A stretch of DNA of 64,000 bases from Persicitalea sp038235275 (GTDB taxonomy: Bacteria > Bacteroidota > Bacteroidia > Cytophagales > Spirosomataceae), in assembly GCA_038235275.1 (NCBI GenBank), contig JBBSUC010000008.1, positions 70,160 through 134,159 of the forward strand. The letters run 5' to 3'. The notes under the pieces were generated by a model that did not search any database, was not told the origin of the DNA, and worked only from the letters and a program-made list of their open reading frames with translations. Shown one piece after another: positions 1 to 7,949 of this stretch; the first letter of the stretch is position 1, and every line of letters begins with the position of its first letter. Made by a program: the position numbers and the translations under genes.

Positions 1-1
1 A

Positions 2-775
2 GCCCTGCAAGCGGGCACCTCTCACTTTCTGGGTCAGAACTTTGCCAAGGCCTTCGACGTGAAGTTTCAGGACAAGGAAGGGGGGCTAGAATACGTGTGG
101 GGAACTTCGTGGGGTAGCAGCACCAGGCTTATGGGAGCACTCATCATGGCGCATTCCGATGACAGCGGCCTGGTTTTGCCCCCAAAATTGGCCCCGATTC
201 AAGTGGTCATTATTCCTATATATCGAGAAGAAGAGCAGTTAGCCAAAATATCTGAAAAGGTAGATGGACTGGTCAAGGAGTTGAAGAAAAAAGGGATTAC
301 CGTGAAGTACGACGACAGTGACGCCTACAAGCCTGGCTACAAATTTGCCGAGTACGAACTACGCGGCGTCCCCGTGCGCCTGGCGATGGGAATGCGGGAT
401 TACGAGAACGGTACGATGGAAGTAGCTCGCCGAGATAACAAAACCAAAGAAACGGTAGCATTCGACGGTATTGTGGAGCACATCGCGAATTTGCTCGAAG
501 AAATCCAGCAAAACATTTACGACAAAGCCTTCGCTTATCGTGAAGCCAATACGCACCAGGCCGACACCTATGAGCAGTTCAAAGAAATTCTGGACAAAAA
601 AGGCGGCTTCATCTACGCCCACTGGGATGGAACCTCCGAAACCGAGGAAAAAATCAAGGAAGAAACAAAAGCCACCATCCGCTGCATTCCCTTGGACGCG
701 CCAGTCGAGGAAGGCATCGATATGGTTTCCGGCAAATCTTCGCATCGTCGGGTAGTGTTTGCCCGCGCCTATTAA
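2..775 (+). CDS. proS: Prolyl-tRNA synthetase, C-terminal part (5' truncated by window edge)
   Basis: Charges tRNA-Pro with proline in the cytoplasm. The reading frame is open from base 2, so the gene begins before the window; about 257 residues are visible. The visible part starts in the class II catalytic core (ALQAGTSHFLGQNF, then WGTSWGSSTRLMGALIMAH) and continues through the anticodon-binding domain (PPKLAPIQVVIIPIY) into the zinc-type C-terminal extension, ending in RVVFARAY. This arrangement and the C-terminal tyrosine match the archaeal/eukaryote-like ProRS type (ProS type 3) common in Bacteroidota. An FKBP gene follows 73 bp downstream on the same strand. The assignment is firm; only the N-terminus is unseen. 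Confidence 0.95.
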   Translation, partial: ALQAGTSHFLGQNFAKAFDVKFQDKEGGLEYVWGTSWGSSTRLMGALIMAHSDDSGLVLPPKLAPIQVVIIPIYREEEQLAKISEKVDGLVKELKKKGITVKYDDSDAYKPGYKFAEYELRGVPVRLAMGMRDYENGTMEVARRDNKTKETVAFDGIVEHIANLLEEIQQNIYDKAFAYREANTHQADTYEQFKEILDKKGGFIYAHWDGTSETEEKIKEETKATIRCIPLDAPVEEGIDMVSGKSSHRRVVFARAY

Positions 776-848
776 AGCTGAAATGAACGATTTGGGGGAG
801 GGGCGTTGTTTCCCTTTCTCATTTTATTTTTCAATAAGACTTTTCAAG

Positions 849-1280
849 ATGGGTAAGGCAAAATCAGGAGACACCGTACAAGTACATTATAAAGGCACTT
901 TGACCGACGGACAACTGTTCGATTCTTCCGCCGGACGCGATCCGCTTTCGTTTCAATTGGGAACGGGCCAGGTCATCAAAGGTTTCGACGATGGCGTGAC
1001 GGGCATGGAAGTGGGTGACAAGAAAACCATTAACATTCCCAGTGAGGAAGCTTACGGCCCGGTCAACGAAGAATTGTTAATTAACTTTGACCGCAGCCAA
1101 ATTCCCTCGGATATTCCCCTAGAACCCGGTGCTACGCTCAATATGCATCAGGATGGAAACGGCCAGGTGGTTCCCGTGGTGGTGAAGGAGGTCGCTGACG
1201 ACTACGTAGTTCTCGACGCCAATCACCCACTCGCAGGCCAGGATTTGACGTTTGAGTTAGAACTTGTTTCTGTTAATTGA
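849..1280 (+). CDS. FKBP-type peptidyl-prolyl cis-trans isomerase (SlyD-like)
   Basis: Catalyses proline isomerisation during protein folding, probably in the cytoplasm because no signal peptide is present. The 143-residue protein opens with KSGDTVQVHYKGTLTDGQLFDSS, continues with PLSFQLGTGQVIKGFDDGV (FKBP core) and has an inserted flap region with EEAYGPVNEELL, a SlyD-like layout with chaperone insert; the C-terminus lacks the histidine-rich tail of E. coli SlyD. I chose the ATG at 849, which begins exactly at the family N-terminus; an in-frame extension back to 759 would add residues unlike the family. The gene lies between proS and a convergent gene, with an inverted repeat after its stop. 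Confidence 0.92.
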   Translation: MGKAKSGDTVQVHYKGTLTDGQLFDSSAGRDPLSFQLGTGQVIKGFDDGVTGMEVGDKKTINIPSEEAYGPVNEELLINFDRSQIPSDIPLEPGATLNMHQDGNGQVVPVVVKEVADDYVVLDANHPLAGQDLTFELELVSVN

Positions 1281-1288
1281 GATTTGAT

Positions 1289-1353
1289 GAATGAGTGATT
1301 GATAGAATGTTGCTTTCGCCTGTTTATTCACTAATTCTCTCAATCACTCATTC
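1289..1353. repeat. Inverted repeat between convergent genes
   Basis: Arms at 1289-1308 and 1334-1353 match in 19 of 20 positions, with a 25-nt loop. The arm core is GAATGAGTGATTGA. The element fills the gap between the FKBP stop (1280) and the stop of the leftward AlbA_2 gene (1358). It has no T-run, so it is not a standard intrinsic terminator, but a transcript hairpin could protect or end both mRNAs. Its word (GAATGAGnGATTGA) recurs in the larger hairpin at 20522-20586. Confidence 0.8.
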
Positions 1354-1357
1354 TCAA

Positions 1358-1996
1358 CTAATTAACAAGCTTCAAGCTATATAACGCTCCCTTCCCACTA
1401 CCGCGTTTTAGGATTATTCCTCTGTCGGTGAGGTCGTGCAGCAAGCGCGTGGCGCGTTTGACGGAGACGTTGATGAGGTTGGAAAAGTCTTTCTCATTAA
1501 TGCTGTCGTTGTGCTTGAGGTAGTAGACGAGGTTTTTGACAGGACGCGAGACTAGGAGTTTATCCGTTGCAGCGTCGCCTTCACCGGGCAGCATGAGGCG
1601 GTTGGTAGGTACCGACTTGTCCTTTGCACGAACGTAGATGATGCGATCGCCCTTTTCGTTGATGGCATAGTGGGGTTTTTCCTCGCTTTCGTCAATCTCG
1701 ACGCGCAAAACTTTGCTTATTCCCAGCATCACAGTTTTGCAGCGGATGAGCAACTCTTTCTCCACTAATTCTCCGCAGGCTCTTTCCAGTTTTTGCAATT
1801 CCCGAAGCTCCGACTTAATACCGACGGTTGTGCGGTTGTCGGCGATGCCGACCAGCAATATGCCGCCCGAAGTATTGGCAAAGGAAGCCAGCGTTTTGGC
1901 AATCTTGAACGGACTATCAATTGTACGCTTGAACTCGACGGTTAGCCCCTCCCCCATTTCGATCAGTTCCAGTGTGGTTCGCTTGAAATCGATCAT
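1358..1996 (-). CDS. AlbA_2 (Schlafen-type) ATP/DNA-binding domain protein
   Basis: Function unknown; probably a nucleic-acid-binding regulator. The 212-residue protein carries an AlbA_2 fold in its first ~120 residues (EFKRTIDSPFKIAKTLASF, then NTSGGILLVGIADN, a glycine-rich loop typical of this domain). The C-terminal ~60 residues (INEKDFSNLINVSVKRATRLL, then TDRGIILKRGSG) look like a winged helix. No Schlafen nuclease residues were recognised. It starts 3 bp from the end of dprA and is probably co-transcribed with dprA and lepB. The start at 1996 (MIDFKRTTLELIEMGEG) fits family N-termini. Domain call good; biological role open. Confidence 0.85.
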   Translation of the reverse strand: MIDFKRTTLELIEMGEGLTVEFKRTIDSPFKIAKTLASFANTSGGILLVGIADNRTTVGIKSELRELQKLERACGELVEKELLIRCKTVMLGISKVLRVEIDESEEKPHYAINEKGDRIIYVRAKDKSVPTNRLMLPGEGDAATDKLLVSRPVKNLVYYLKHNDSINEKDFSNLINVSVKRATRLLHDLTDRGIILKRGSGKGALYSLKLVN

Positions 1997-1999
1997 AGG

Positions 2000-3121
2000 C
2001 TAAATCAATGCGTACTTCTTACCCGGCATGGACCGCACCATGCCCTGAAACTCCAGGTTCAGCAGTAAAGTAGCCAATTTTCCCAAGTGAATGCCGCTCT
2101 GCCAGCTCATGTCGTCGATCTGCATATCGCCGCCTTTTTTCAGCAACGCCAATACTTGTCCTTCATCCTGCGTGAAGCCCTCAAATACCAATTCGGCTTC
2201 GGGCTTGTCATATTTGGAGGGCACTTTCGGTTCGGGTTGCCCCAATATCCATTGCAAGTCTTCCGCCATTTCCTCTACCGACGAAAAAAGATTGGCCTTG
2301 TTCTTCTTGATCAACTGATTGCATCCTTCCGAATAGCTATTTCCCAGATTGCCAGGCACAGCATAAACTTCACGGTGATAGTTTTGGGCGTATTCAGCCG
2401 TAATCAAACTGCCCCCTCTCTTGGCCGATTCTACCACGATCGTCACATCGCTTAATCCGGCGATGATGCGATTGCGGGCTGGAAAACGCATAAAATCAGG
2501 TTTGGTACCCGGCGGATTTTCGGTGACGATACCGCCGTTGGCTTGCATTTCTTCGGCACTGCGCTGGTGAGTGGCGGGATAAATAACGTCCAGGCCACTC
2601 GCCATGACACCTATAGTAGGGACGCCATTTTTCAGACAAGCCCGGTGCGCAGTGATGTCTACCCCATAAGCTAGTCCACTTACCAACAGCGGTTGGTAGG
2701 GGGCTAGGTCTTTTATAATGGTTTCGGTGACGGCCTTGCCGTAGTCGGTAATTTTGCGGGTGCCGACGATGCCCACCGTTCGCACGGCGTTGTAGTCGAT
2801 TATGCCTTGGGAGTAAAGCATGACGGGCGAATCGTAAAGCGGTTTTAATCTTTTAGGGTAAGCCGAATCGGTGTAAAAGGTCAGATTAGCTCCGATTTTT
2901 TCACACATTTCAAATTCCTTCTCTGCTTCGGACCAGCCGTGTTTGGCAATAATGCTGCGGGCCGCTTTCTCCCCGACTCCGGGAACCTTGATAAGTTTTT
3001 TATAGGGAGAATGATGGACTTTCTCCGCCCCACCGCAGTGGCTAATCAGCTGTCGAATCATGACGGAACCCACGCCGGGTGTGCGTACCAGGGCAAGAAT
3101 CGCAATTTTGTCCTCCGTCAT
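2000..3121 (-). CDS. dprA: DNA-processing protein DprA/Smf
   Basis: Binds incoming single-stranded DNA and loads RecA during natural transformation; many non-competent species also keep it. At 373 residues it shows a helix-hairpin-helix N-domain (TPGVGSVMIRQLI; VPGVGEKAARSII), the Rossmann-like DprA core (GIVGTRKITDYG, VSGLAYGVDITAHRACL, FPARNRIIAGLSD, SAKRGGSLITAEYA) and a C-terminal winged helix (residues ~310-373). It lies 17 bp downstream of lepB and 3 bp upstream of the AlbA_2 gene, so the three look like one transcription unit. No defects seen. Confidence 0.95.
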   Translation of the reverse strand: MTEDKIAILALVRTPGVGSVMIRQLISHCGGAEKVHHSPYKKLIKVPGVGEKAARSIIAKHGWSEAEKEFEMCEKIGANLTFYTDSAYPKRLKPLYDSPVMLYSQGIIDYNAVRTVGIVGTRKITDYGKAVTETIIKDLAPYQPLLVSGLAYGVDITAHRACLKNGVPTIGVMASGLDVIYPATHQRSAEEMQANGGIVTENPPGTKPDFMRFPARNRIIAGLSDVTIVVESAKRGGSLITAEYAQNYHREVYAVPGNLGNSYSEGCNQLIKKNKANLFSSVEEMAEDLQWILGQPEPKVPSKYDKPEAELVFEGFTQDEGQVLALLKKGGDMQIDDMSWQSGIHLGKLATLLLNLEFQGMVRSMPGKKYALI

Positions 3122-3138
3122 GCAGCTACTTCTTACTT

Positions 3139-4278
3139 TTAGTCGATCGTCCTGAATAACCGATTCCAGCGAATTTTGTTGGCGGCACTCGTCGGGTTAG
3201 GGTCGATGGACAACCACACAAACACGGCCTTGCCCACGATGTGGTCCATGGGTACGAAGCCCCAGTAACGCGAGTCGGCGGAATTGTGGCGGTTGTCCCC
3301 CATCATGAAATAGTAGTCCTGCTTGAAGGTGTAGCCGTCGATAGCCTTGCCGTCGATGGTGACCTTGTTTTCTGTCAGCTCGACGTTCTCGTTACCTTCA
3401 TAATATTTAATCACCGGGCCGTAAAAAGCCACGTTCTCCGCCGTCATCGCCACGGTCACGCCCTCCTTTGGCACCGTAATAGGTCCATAATTATCGCGGT
3501 TCCATTTTATTAAGGTGGATGAAGGATACAGCGAAGGTTCACTGATTTCCTTGGGCGCTACGACGGGCCGAATGTCGCGCACGAAGTCGTATTCTTTGAG
3601 CTTTCCGGCAATGTCCGCCGTGGTGTAGACGATGTAGCCTGACTCGTCGTTGGTCGGAATCGTATCGTTATACGTTTCAGTGTAGCTGGTAAATTCTGAC
3701 ACACCATTTTCCCGAAAAACTTTATCCTCATTTACTGCCGTAGTGGTAGATACGAAGTACTCGCTTTCCATACGCGCGGGATTGACCATCGGCTGACCGT
3801 TAAGAAATACCTGCGCGTTTTTGACCTCTAATTTATCACCGGGCGTGCCAATGCAGCGCTTTATGTAGTTGGTTTTTAAGTCGGTTGGATGTTGCAACTC
3901 GGGCGGGTAATTGAATACCACTACATCGCCGGATTTCACTTCCGAAAAACCGGGCAAGCGATACTGCGGCAGTTGAATCCAATCCAGGTAAGAAGGAATG
4001 TCAGTTCCCCAAATCGTTTGGTGGGTCAGTGGTACCTGTAGCGGAGTTTTGGGGGTTCGGGTACCATAATGCAACTTACTCACAAACAGAAAGTCGCCCA
4101 CCAGCAAACTGTTTTCCATTGAAGGCGTAGGAATCGTAAAGGCCTCCATAAATAGCCAGCGAATTAGCGTAGCGGCCACTACGGCGAAAACGATTGAATC
4201 CACCCACTCGCGGAAGGCCGATTTATTTTTCTTCTTAGTTCGCGAGGAAGGCGGCGTATAAACTTCTTTTAAAGCCAT
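3139..4278 (-). CDS. lepB: Signal peptidase I
   Basis: Membrane-anchored serine protease that removes signal peptides from exported proteins. The 379-residue protein has one N-terminal membrane segment (~27-45) followed by the catalytic region: Ser53 in IPTPSMENSLLVGDFLFVSK and Lys140 in NYIKRCIGTPGDKLEV form the Ser/Lys dyad, and MGDNRHNSADSRYWGFVP is the conserved box E near the end. It is longer than E. coli LepB because of an insert between the Lys box and box E (~160-290), usual in Bacteroidota. It heads the lepB-dprA-AlbA_2 unit; a candidate -7 element sits at 4333-4340. Confidence 0.95.
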   Translation of the reverse strand: MALKEVYTPPSSRTKKKNKSAFREWVDSIVFAVVAATLIRWLFMEAFTIPTPSMENSLLVGDFLFVSKLHYGTRTPKTPLQVPLTHQTIWGTDIPSYLDWIQLPQYRLPGFSEVKSGDVVVFNYPPELQHPTDLKTNYIKRCIGTPGDKLEVKNAQVFLNGQPMVNPARMESEYFVSTTTAVNEDKVFRENGVSEFTSYTETYNDTIPTNDESGYIVYTTADIAGKLKEYDFVRDIRPVVAPKEISEPSLYPSSTLIKWNRDNYGPITVPKEGVTVAMTAENVAFYGPVIKYYEGNENVELTENKVTIDGKAIDGYTFKQDYYFMMGDNRHNSADSRYWGFVPMDHIVGKAVFVWLSIDPNPTSAANKIRWNRLFRTID

Positions 4279-4332
4279 TTATTTAATTGAAAATGGATAA
4301 TGGATAATTAACAATGAAGGGTTTGGGGTCAG

Positions 4333-4340
4333 CAAAGATA
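4333..4340 (-). promoter_or_regulatory. Candidate -7 promoter element upstream of lepB
   Basis: Read on the minus strand this is TATCTTTG, a full match to the Bacteroidota TAnnTTTG -7 element. It would start a transcript near 4326, about 48 nt before the lepB start at 4278. A clear TTG at the -33 distance was not found. Confidence 0.45.
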
Positions 4341-4363
4341 CGGACTAGGTTCGATAGTGGGAA

Positions 4364-5083
4364 TCATTTTAAATTTTCCAGCATATCCTCCATGCCGAAG
4401 ACTCCTTTTTTATCTTGCAGCCACTCGGCGGAGATGACTGCACCCAGCGCGAAACCCTTACGGCTGTGCGCGACGTGAGAAATATGGATCGTATCGACTT
4501 CCGAATCGTAGTTAACCACGTGGGTACCGGGCACTTCTTCTTCGCGTTTTGAGGTAATCGGGATGTGGTTTTCTTTCTCTTCCGGCATCAGACTCCATCC
4601 CTCTAAATCTTTTCGCTCAGCTTCAATTCCTTCCGCTAAGGTGATGGCGGTTCCACTAGGTGCGTCCAGCTTGTGAATGTGATGTATTTCAGTGATGGAT
4701 AAGTCGTAACCCTGTCCCTCCATCAATCGGGCCAGACTTTTATTCAGTTTAAAAAACAAATTGACACCGATGCTGTAATTGGAAGCGTAGAAAAATGCAC
4801 CGCCTTTCTCGGCCGTGAGCATCTCGATTTCTGACTTGTAGTCCAGCCAGCCCGTCGTGCCGCTGACCACGGGCCAGCCTTTTTCCAGGCACATTTTTAT
4901 GTTGGCGTATGCCGCCTCGGGAGCGCTGAATTCAATAGCGACGTCCACGGCCTCGGTGGGCAGAGCTTCCATTTCGCCCCGGTTATTTACGTCGATTTTT
5001 CCGGCGATGGTGTGGCCGCGTTCTAGGGCAATCTGCTCGATGGCTTTGCCCATTTTACCGTAGCCGATTAGGAGAATATTCAT
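4364..5083 (-). CDS. dapB: 4-hydroxy-tetrahydrodipicolinate reductase
   Basis: NAD(P)H-dependent reductase of the diaminopimelate/lysine pathway. The 239-residue length matches the short Bacteroidota form. The N-terminal Rossmann motif is LLIGYGKMGKAIEQIA; the substrate-binding and catalytic region EIHHIHKLDAPSGTAITLAE carries the paired histidines and lysine; VVSGTTGWLD and ISHVAHSRKGFALGAV are further family motifs. It sits in the parA-parB-DUF5683-dapB-lepB order seen in many Bacteroidota, read leftward here, 121 bp after the DUF5683 gene. Confidence 0.96.
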   Translation of the reverse strand: MNILLIGYGKMGKAIEQIALERGHTIAGKIDVNNRGEMEALPTEAVDVAIEFSAPEAAYANIKMCLEKGWPVVSGTTGWLDYKSEIEMLTAEKGGAFFYASNYSIGVNLFFKLNKSLARLMEGQGYDLSITEIHHIHKLDAPSGTAITLAEGIEAERKDLEGWSLMPEEKENHIPITSKREEEVPGTHVVNYDSEVDTIHISHVAHSRKGFALGAVISAEWLQDKKGVFGMEDMLENLK

Positions 5084-5204
5084 TTTTATGAGTTAGGCAT
5101 GAAGTGGCGGAGACACAAAGCAGAGCGGCCCGTGCCACACAAAGTGATCTCGATATTAGTATCTTGAAAAATTGGCTTGTCTCCTCTTCTTTATAAAAAT
5201 CAAT

Positions 5205-5942
5205 TCAAAATGCCAGCACCAGCTTCACACCCGGTGCCGATTGCGAGAAAAAAGTTCTTTCATTAGAAGGTTCGAATTTGAGCGTCAGATCCTCGTTCAT
5301 ATTAGCGTTAAAGTTTTTCAAGTGGGCGGCAACATTGGCTTCTACGGCGGTAAGGGCATAGGTCAAGCCTAGAATTACGAAACCGTATCCTCTGTAACGT
5401 CGGTAGAAAGTTTTGCCGCGTTTGAGTTGATCGACGGAGGCTTGGGCGATTCTGTCATCCTTCCGCACGTATACATCGAACTTTTCCTTGACTACCAGCT
5501 TTCCCGTGTCGGGGTCTTTAATCATAACACGTTTACCTGTTTCAGGGTCAATTGAAGAAAGGTAGGGTTTCAGGTAATCGTTGTAGCGCTGGGTGTTCCA
5601 GTGAATGGTATAAACCGCTGCGCCCAACCCGGCGTAAACGAAGGGTAATTTCCAGTAATCACGGTTGTAGATTTGTCCCAGACTGGGCAGAATAAGGGAG
5701 TAGATAGCGGATTTTTTGGGTATCGGGCCGCCGGGTTTGGTGATGATGGTAACGGGAATACTGTCCTCGGCATTTTGCAGTTTCGCTAATTCATCGGGCC
5801 GCACTACTTCCTTTAATATCGGAAGCAGGGTGTCGGCCACTTGCTTAATGATCTTGGCCTCGGGCAAACTGTCCGGTCTTGTCACCTGAGCATCGGCCCC
5901 GAATGACAGCAGCAGCAATCCAATGATAATTCCTTTTTTCAA
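5205..5942 (-). CDS. DUF5683 domain protein, exported
   Basis: Function unknown. The 245-residue protein has a signal peptide (MKKGIIIGLLLLSFGADAQ), a low-complexity stretch to about residue 70, then the DUF5683 core IPKKSAIYSLILPSLGQIYN with RDYWKLPFVYAGLGAAVYTI and a second hydrophobic segment near 200 (GYGFVILGLTYALTAVEANVA). The family is conserved in Bacteroidota directly after parB, and the start codon overlaps the parB end by 4 bp here, so co-translation is likely. The product is probably anchored in the cell envelope; no link to segregation is shown beyond position. Confidence 0.88.
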   Translation of the reverse strand: MKKGIIIGLLLLSFGADAQVTRPDSLPEAKIIKQVADTLLPILKEVVRPDELAKLQNAEDSIPVTIITKPGGPIPKKSAIYSLILPSLGQIYNRDYWKLPFVYAGLGAAVYTIHWNTQRYNDYLKPYLSSIDPETGKRVMIKDPDTGKLVVKEKFDVYVRKDDRIAQASVDQLKRGKTFYRRYRGYGFVILGLTYALTAVEANVAAHLKNFNANMNEDLTLKFEPSNERTFFSQSAPGVKLVLAF

Positions 5943-6865
5943 GCCTTTTTTTCTAAATCCAAACTACCCAGAATCCGATCCAACTCCTCCTGCGACGTGA
6001 AGGGGATTTTGATTTCGCCCTTGTGGTTATCGTCGCTCTTGATGCTCACCTTCGATCCGAAGTAGGAAGAAAGTCGAAATTGCAACGACCTGATTTCCTG
6101 TTTGATTGTCTGGATGCGGCGATTGTTTTCGTCTGTCGGAGGAGTAAGTGACAATTTACGTACTTCTTCCTCGACTTTCCGCACCGACCACCCGTCCTCC
6201 ACGGTCTTTTTAAATATTTTTAACTGATTTCCCAGATCGTCAATCGTAATCAGGGCGCGGGCGTGGCCCATGCTGATCTGGTTATCACGCAGGGCAGCCT
6301 GAATGGTCGGCGGGAGTTTGAGCAGCCGGATGTAGTTATTGACCGTCGTGCGGTTTTTGCCCACCCGGTCGCCGAGTTCCTCCTGTTTGAGGTTGCACTC
6401 GTGAATCAGCCGCTGGTAGCTGAGAGCGATTTCGATGGCGTTGAGGTTTTCGCGCTGAATGTTCTCGATCAGCGCCATTTCCAACATCTGCTGATCGTTG
6501 GCCGTTCGGATGTAGGATGGAATCCGCTGCATCCCGATCAACTTGGAAGCCTGCAAGCGCCTTTCGCCCGAAATGAGCTGGTACTTGTCGCGCCCGAGTT
6601 GTCGCACCGTAATGGGCTGAATGATCCCTTGCACCTTGATCGAGTCGGCCAATTCCTGCAAAGCCTCTTTGTCGAAATTGGAGCGCGGCTGGTAGGGATT
6701 GGCCTCGATAAAGTCCACGTCGATCTCGTTCATAGAACTGATCGTCTCGTAAGGTGCCTTGCGGCTCGAAGATTTATTAGAATTGACAGAATCCGAATCC
6801 TGCAGAAGGGCCCCGAGGCCACGGCCCAGGCCTGTCATTCTTTTATTTTTACTTGTATTTTCCAT
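5939..6865 (-). CDS. parB: Chromosome partitioning protein ParB
   Basis: CTP-dependent DNA clamp that loads at parS sites near the origin and works with ParA in chromosome segregation. The 308-residue protein has the N-terminal GLGRGLGALLQ motif, the ParB/Srx CTPase domain (ANPYQPRSNFDKEALQELA; LISGERRLQASKLIG; MALIENIQRENLNAIEIA), a helix-turn-helix (KQEELGDRVGKNRTTVNNYI) and a C-terminal dimerisation region (~235-308). parA lies upstream with a 122-bp gap holding an imperfect inverted repeat. Its start is preceded by no other good candidate. Function is secure. Confidence 0.96.
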   Translation of the reverse strand: MENTSKNKRMTGLGRGLGALLQDSDSVNSNKSSSRKAPYETISSMNEIDVDFIEANPYQPRSNFDKEALQELADSIKVQGIIQPITVRQLGRDKYQLISGERRLQASKLIGMQRIPSYIRTANDQQMLEMALIENIQRENLNAIEIALSYQRLIHECNLKQEELGDRVGKNRTTVNNYIRLLKLPPTIQAALRDNQISMGHARALITIDDLGNQLKIFKKTVEDGWSVRKVEEEVRKLSLTPPTDENNRRIQTIKQEIRSLQFRLSSYFGSKVSIKSDDNHKGEIKIPFTSQEELDRILGSLDLEKKA

Positions 6866-6885
6866 ACTGCACGAATTTGAAAGGT

Positions 6886-6959
6886 GCTGGATTTTGGACG
6901 TTGGATCGGTGTGCCGATTCGATTGAATTAAATCCAGAGTCTCAAATCCAAAGTCCAGC
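6886..6959. repeat. Imperfect inverted repeat in the parA-parB gap
   Basis: Arms 6886-6898 and 6947-6959 match in 12 of 13 positions (core GCTGGA-TTTGGA). The word TGGATTTTGGACGTTGGAT inside the left arm partly repeats itself. It has no T-run. It resembles in style the other word-built hairpins of this window. Confidence 0.6.
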
Positions 6960-6987
6960 GTCAGTTCTTAAAATATCTTTGCTACTT

Positions 6988-7785
6988 CTACGCTAATCCC
7001 ACCGGGTGTTCCTGAGATAAATAACCATTTTTTGTTAAAATCTCCCGCGCCAGATTTAAGTAGCTGATGGCTCCTTTACTATCGGCGTCTTGCGCCAAAA
7101 CGGGGACGCCGTAGCTGGGTGACTCGCTCAACCGCACGTTACGAGGGATGATGGTATCGAAAACCATCGTCTGAAAATGCGTAGTGACTTCGTTGACGAC
7201 TTGGTTAGAAAGCCGTAGGCGTAAGTCATACATTGTGAGCAGGATGCCTTCGATTGCGAGGTTGGTATTGAGACGCGATTGAATAATTGTCACAGTATTC
7301 AACAACTTGCCCAGACCCTCCAAAGCAAAATACTCACATTGGACGGGAATGATAACCGAATCGGCAGCCGTCAAACAGTTAATCGTAATCAAACCCAATG
7401 AAGGTGAACAGTCGATGATGAGGAAATCATAGTCGTCACGAATACCTTCCAGGGCATCCTTCATCCGATCTTCGCGATTCTTAATGTTAATCATTTCGAT
7501 TTCAGCACCCACTAAGTCAATGTGCGAAGGAAGGAGGTCGAGGTTCGGGAAGTCGGTCTGAATCAGAATGTCACGGGTGCGGATACCCTCAACCATGCAC
7601 TCATAGATGCTGTATTCGATTTCTTTGGGATTGAAGCCCAGCCCCGAGGTCGAGTTGGCCTGCGGGTCGGCGTCCACGATGAGTGTCCTGAATTCCAGGG
7701 CCGCCAGACTGGCCGCCAGGTTGATGGCAGTGGTGGTTTTGCCGACGCCCCCTTTTTGATTGGCAATTGCAATTACTTTACCCAT
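6988..7785 (-). CDS. parA: Chromosome partitioning ATPase ParA (Soj)
   Basis: Deviant-Walker ATPase that forms the DNA-bound gradient used by ParB-parS complexes. The 265-residue protein has the deviant Walker A motif ANQKGGVGKTTTAINLAASL at the N-terminus, DADPQANSTSGLG (Walker A'), DYDFLIIDCSPSLG (Walker B) and the conserved IPRNVRLSESPSYG near residue 220. Length and lack of an N-terminal HTH mark it as a chromosomal Soj-type ParA. It is first in the leftward parA-parB-DUF5683 block; parS-like half sites lie just upstream (7843-7851 and 7946-7954). Confidence 0.97.
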   Translation of the reverse strand: MGKVIAIANQKGGVGKTTTAINLAASLAALEFRTLIVDADPQANSTSGLGFNPKEIEYSIYECMVEGIRTRDILIQTDFPNLDLLPSHIDLVGAEIEMINIKNREDRMKDALEGIRDDYDFLIIDCSPSLGLITINCLTAADSVIIPVQCEYFALEGLGKLLNTVTIIQSRLNTNLAIEGILLTMYDLRLRLSNQVVNEVTTHFQTMVFDTIIPRNVRLSESPSYGVPVLAQDADSKGAISYLNLAREILTKNGYLSQEHPVGLA

Positions 7786-7949
7786 TGTCTGTATTTGTTA
7801 CCTGCCCCAAATTTCCGCTATTCGCGGCAATTCCCCAAGAAATGTTCCACGGAGTTTTTGTTCAAAATTATTAAGTGTTGGCTGTTAGGGGCTTATCGGC
7901 GGCATTATTTTATCATTCAACCTTTAATTAACAAAATCTTAAAAATGTT

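Noticed and set aside
7863..7870. Minus-strand TAATTTTG as parA promoter
   Set aside because: Matches TAnnTTTG but lacks a -33 TTG and lies in an AT-rich stretch where such matches are frequent; left out of the feature list.
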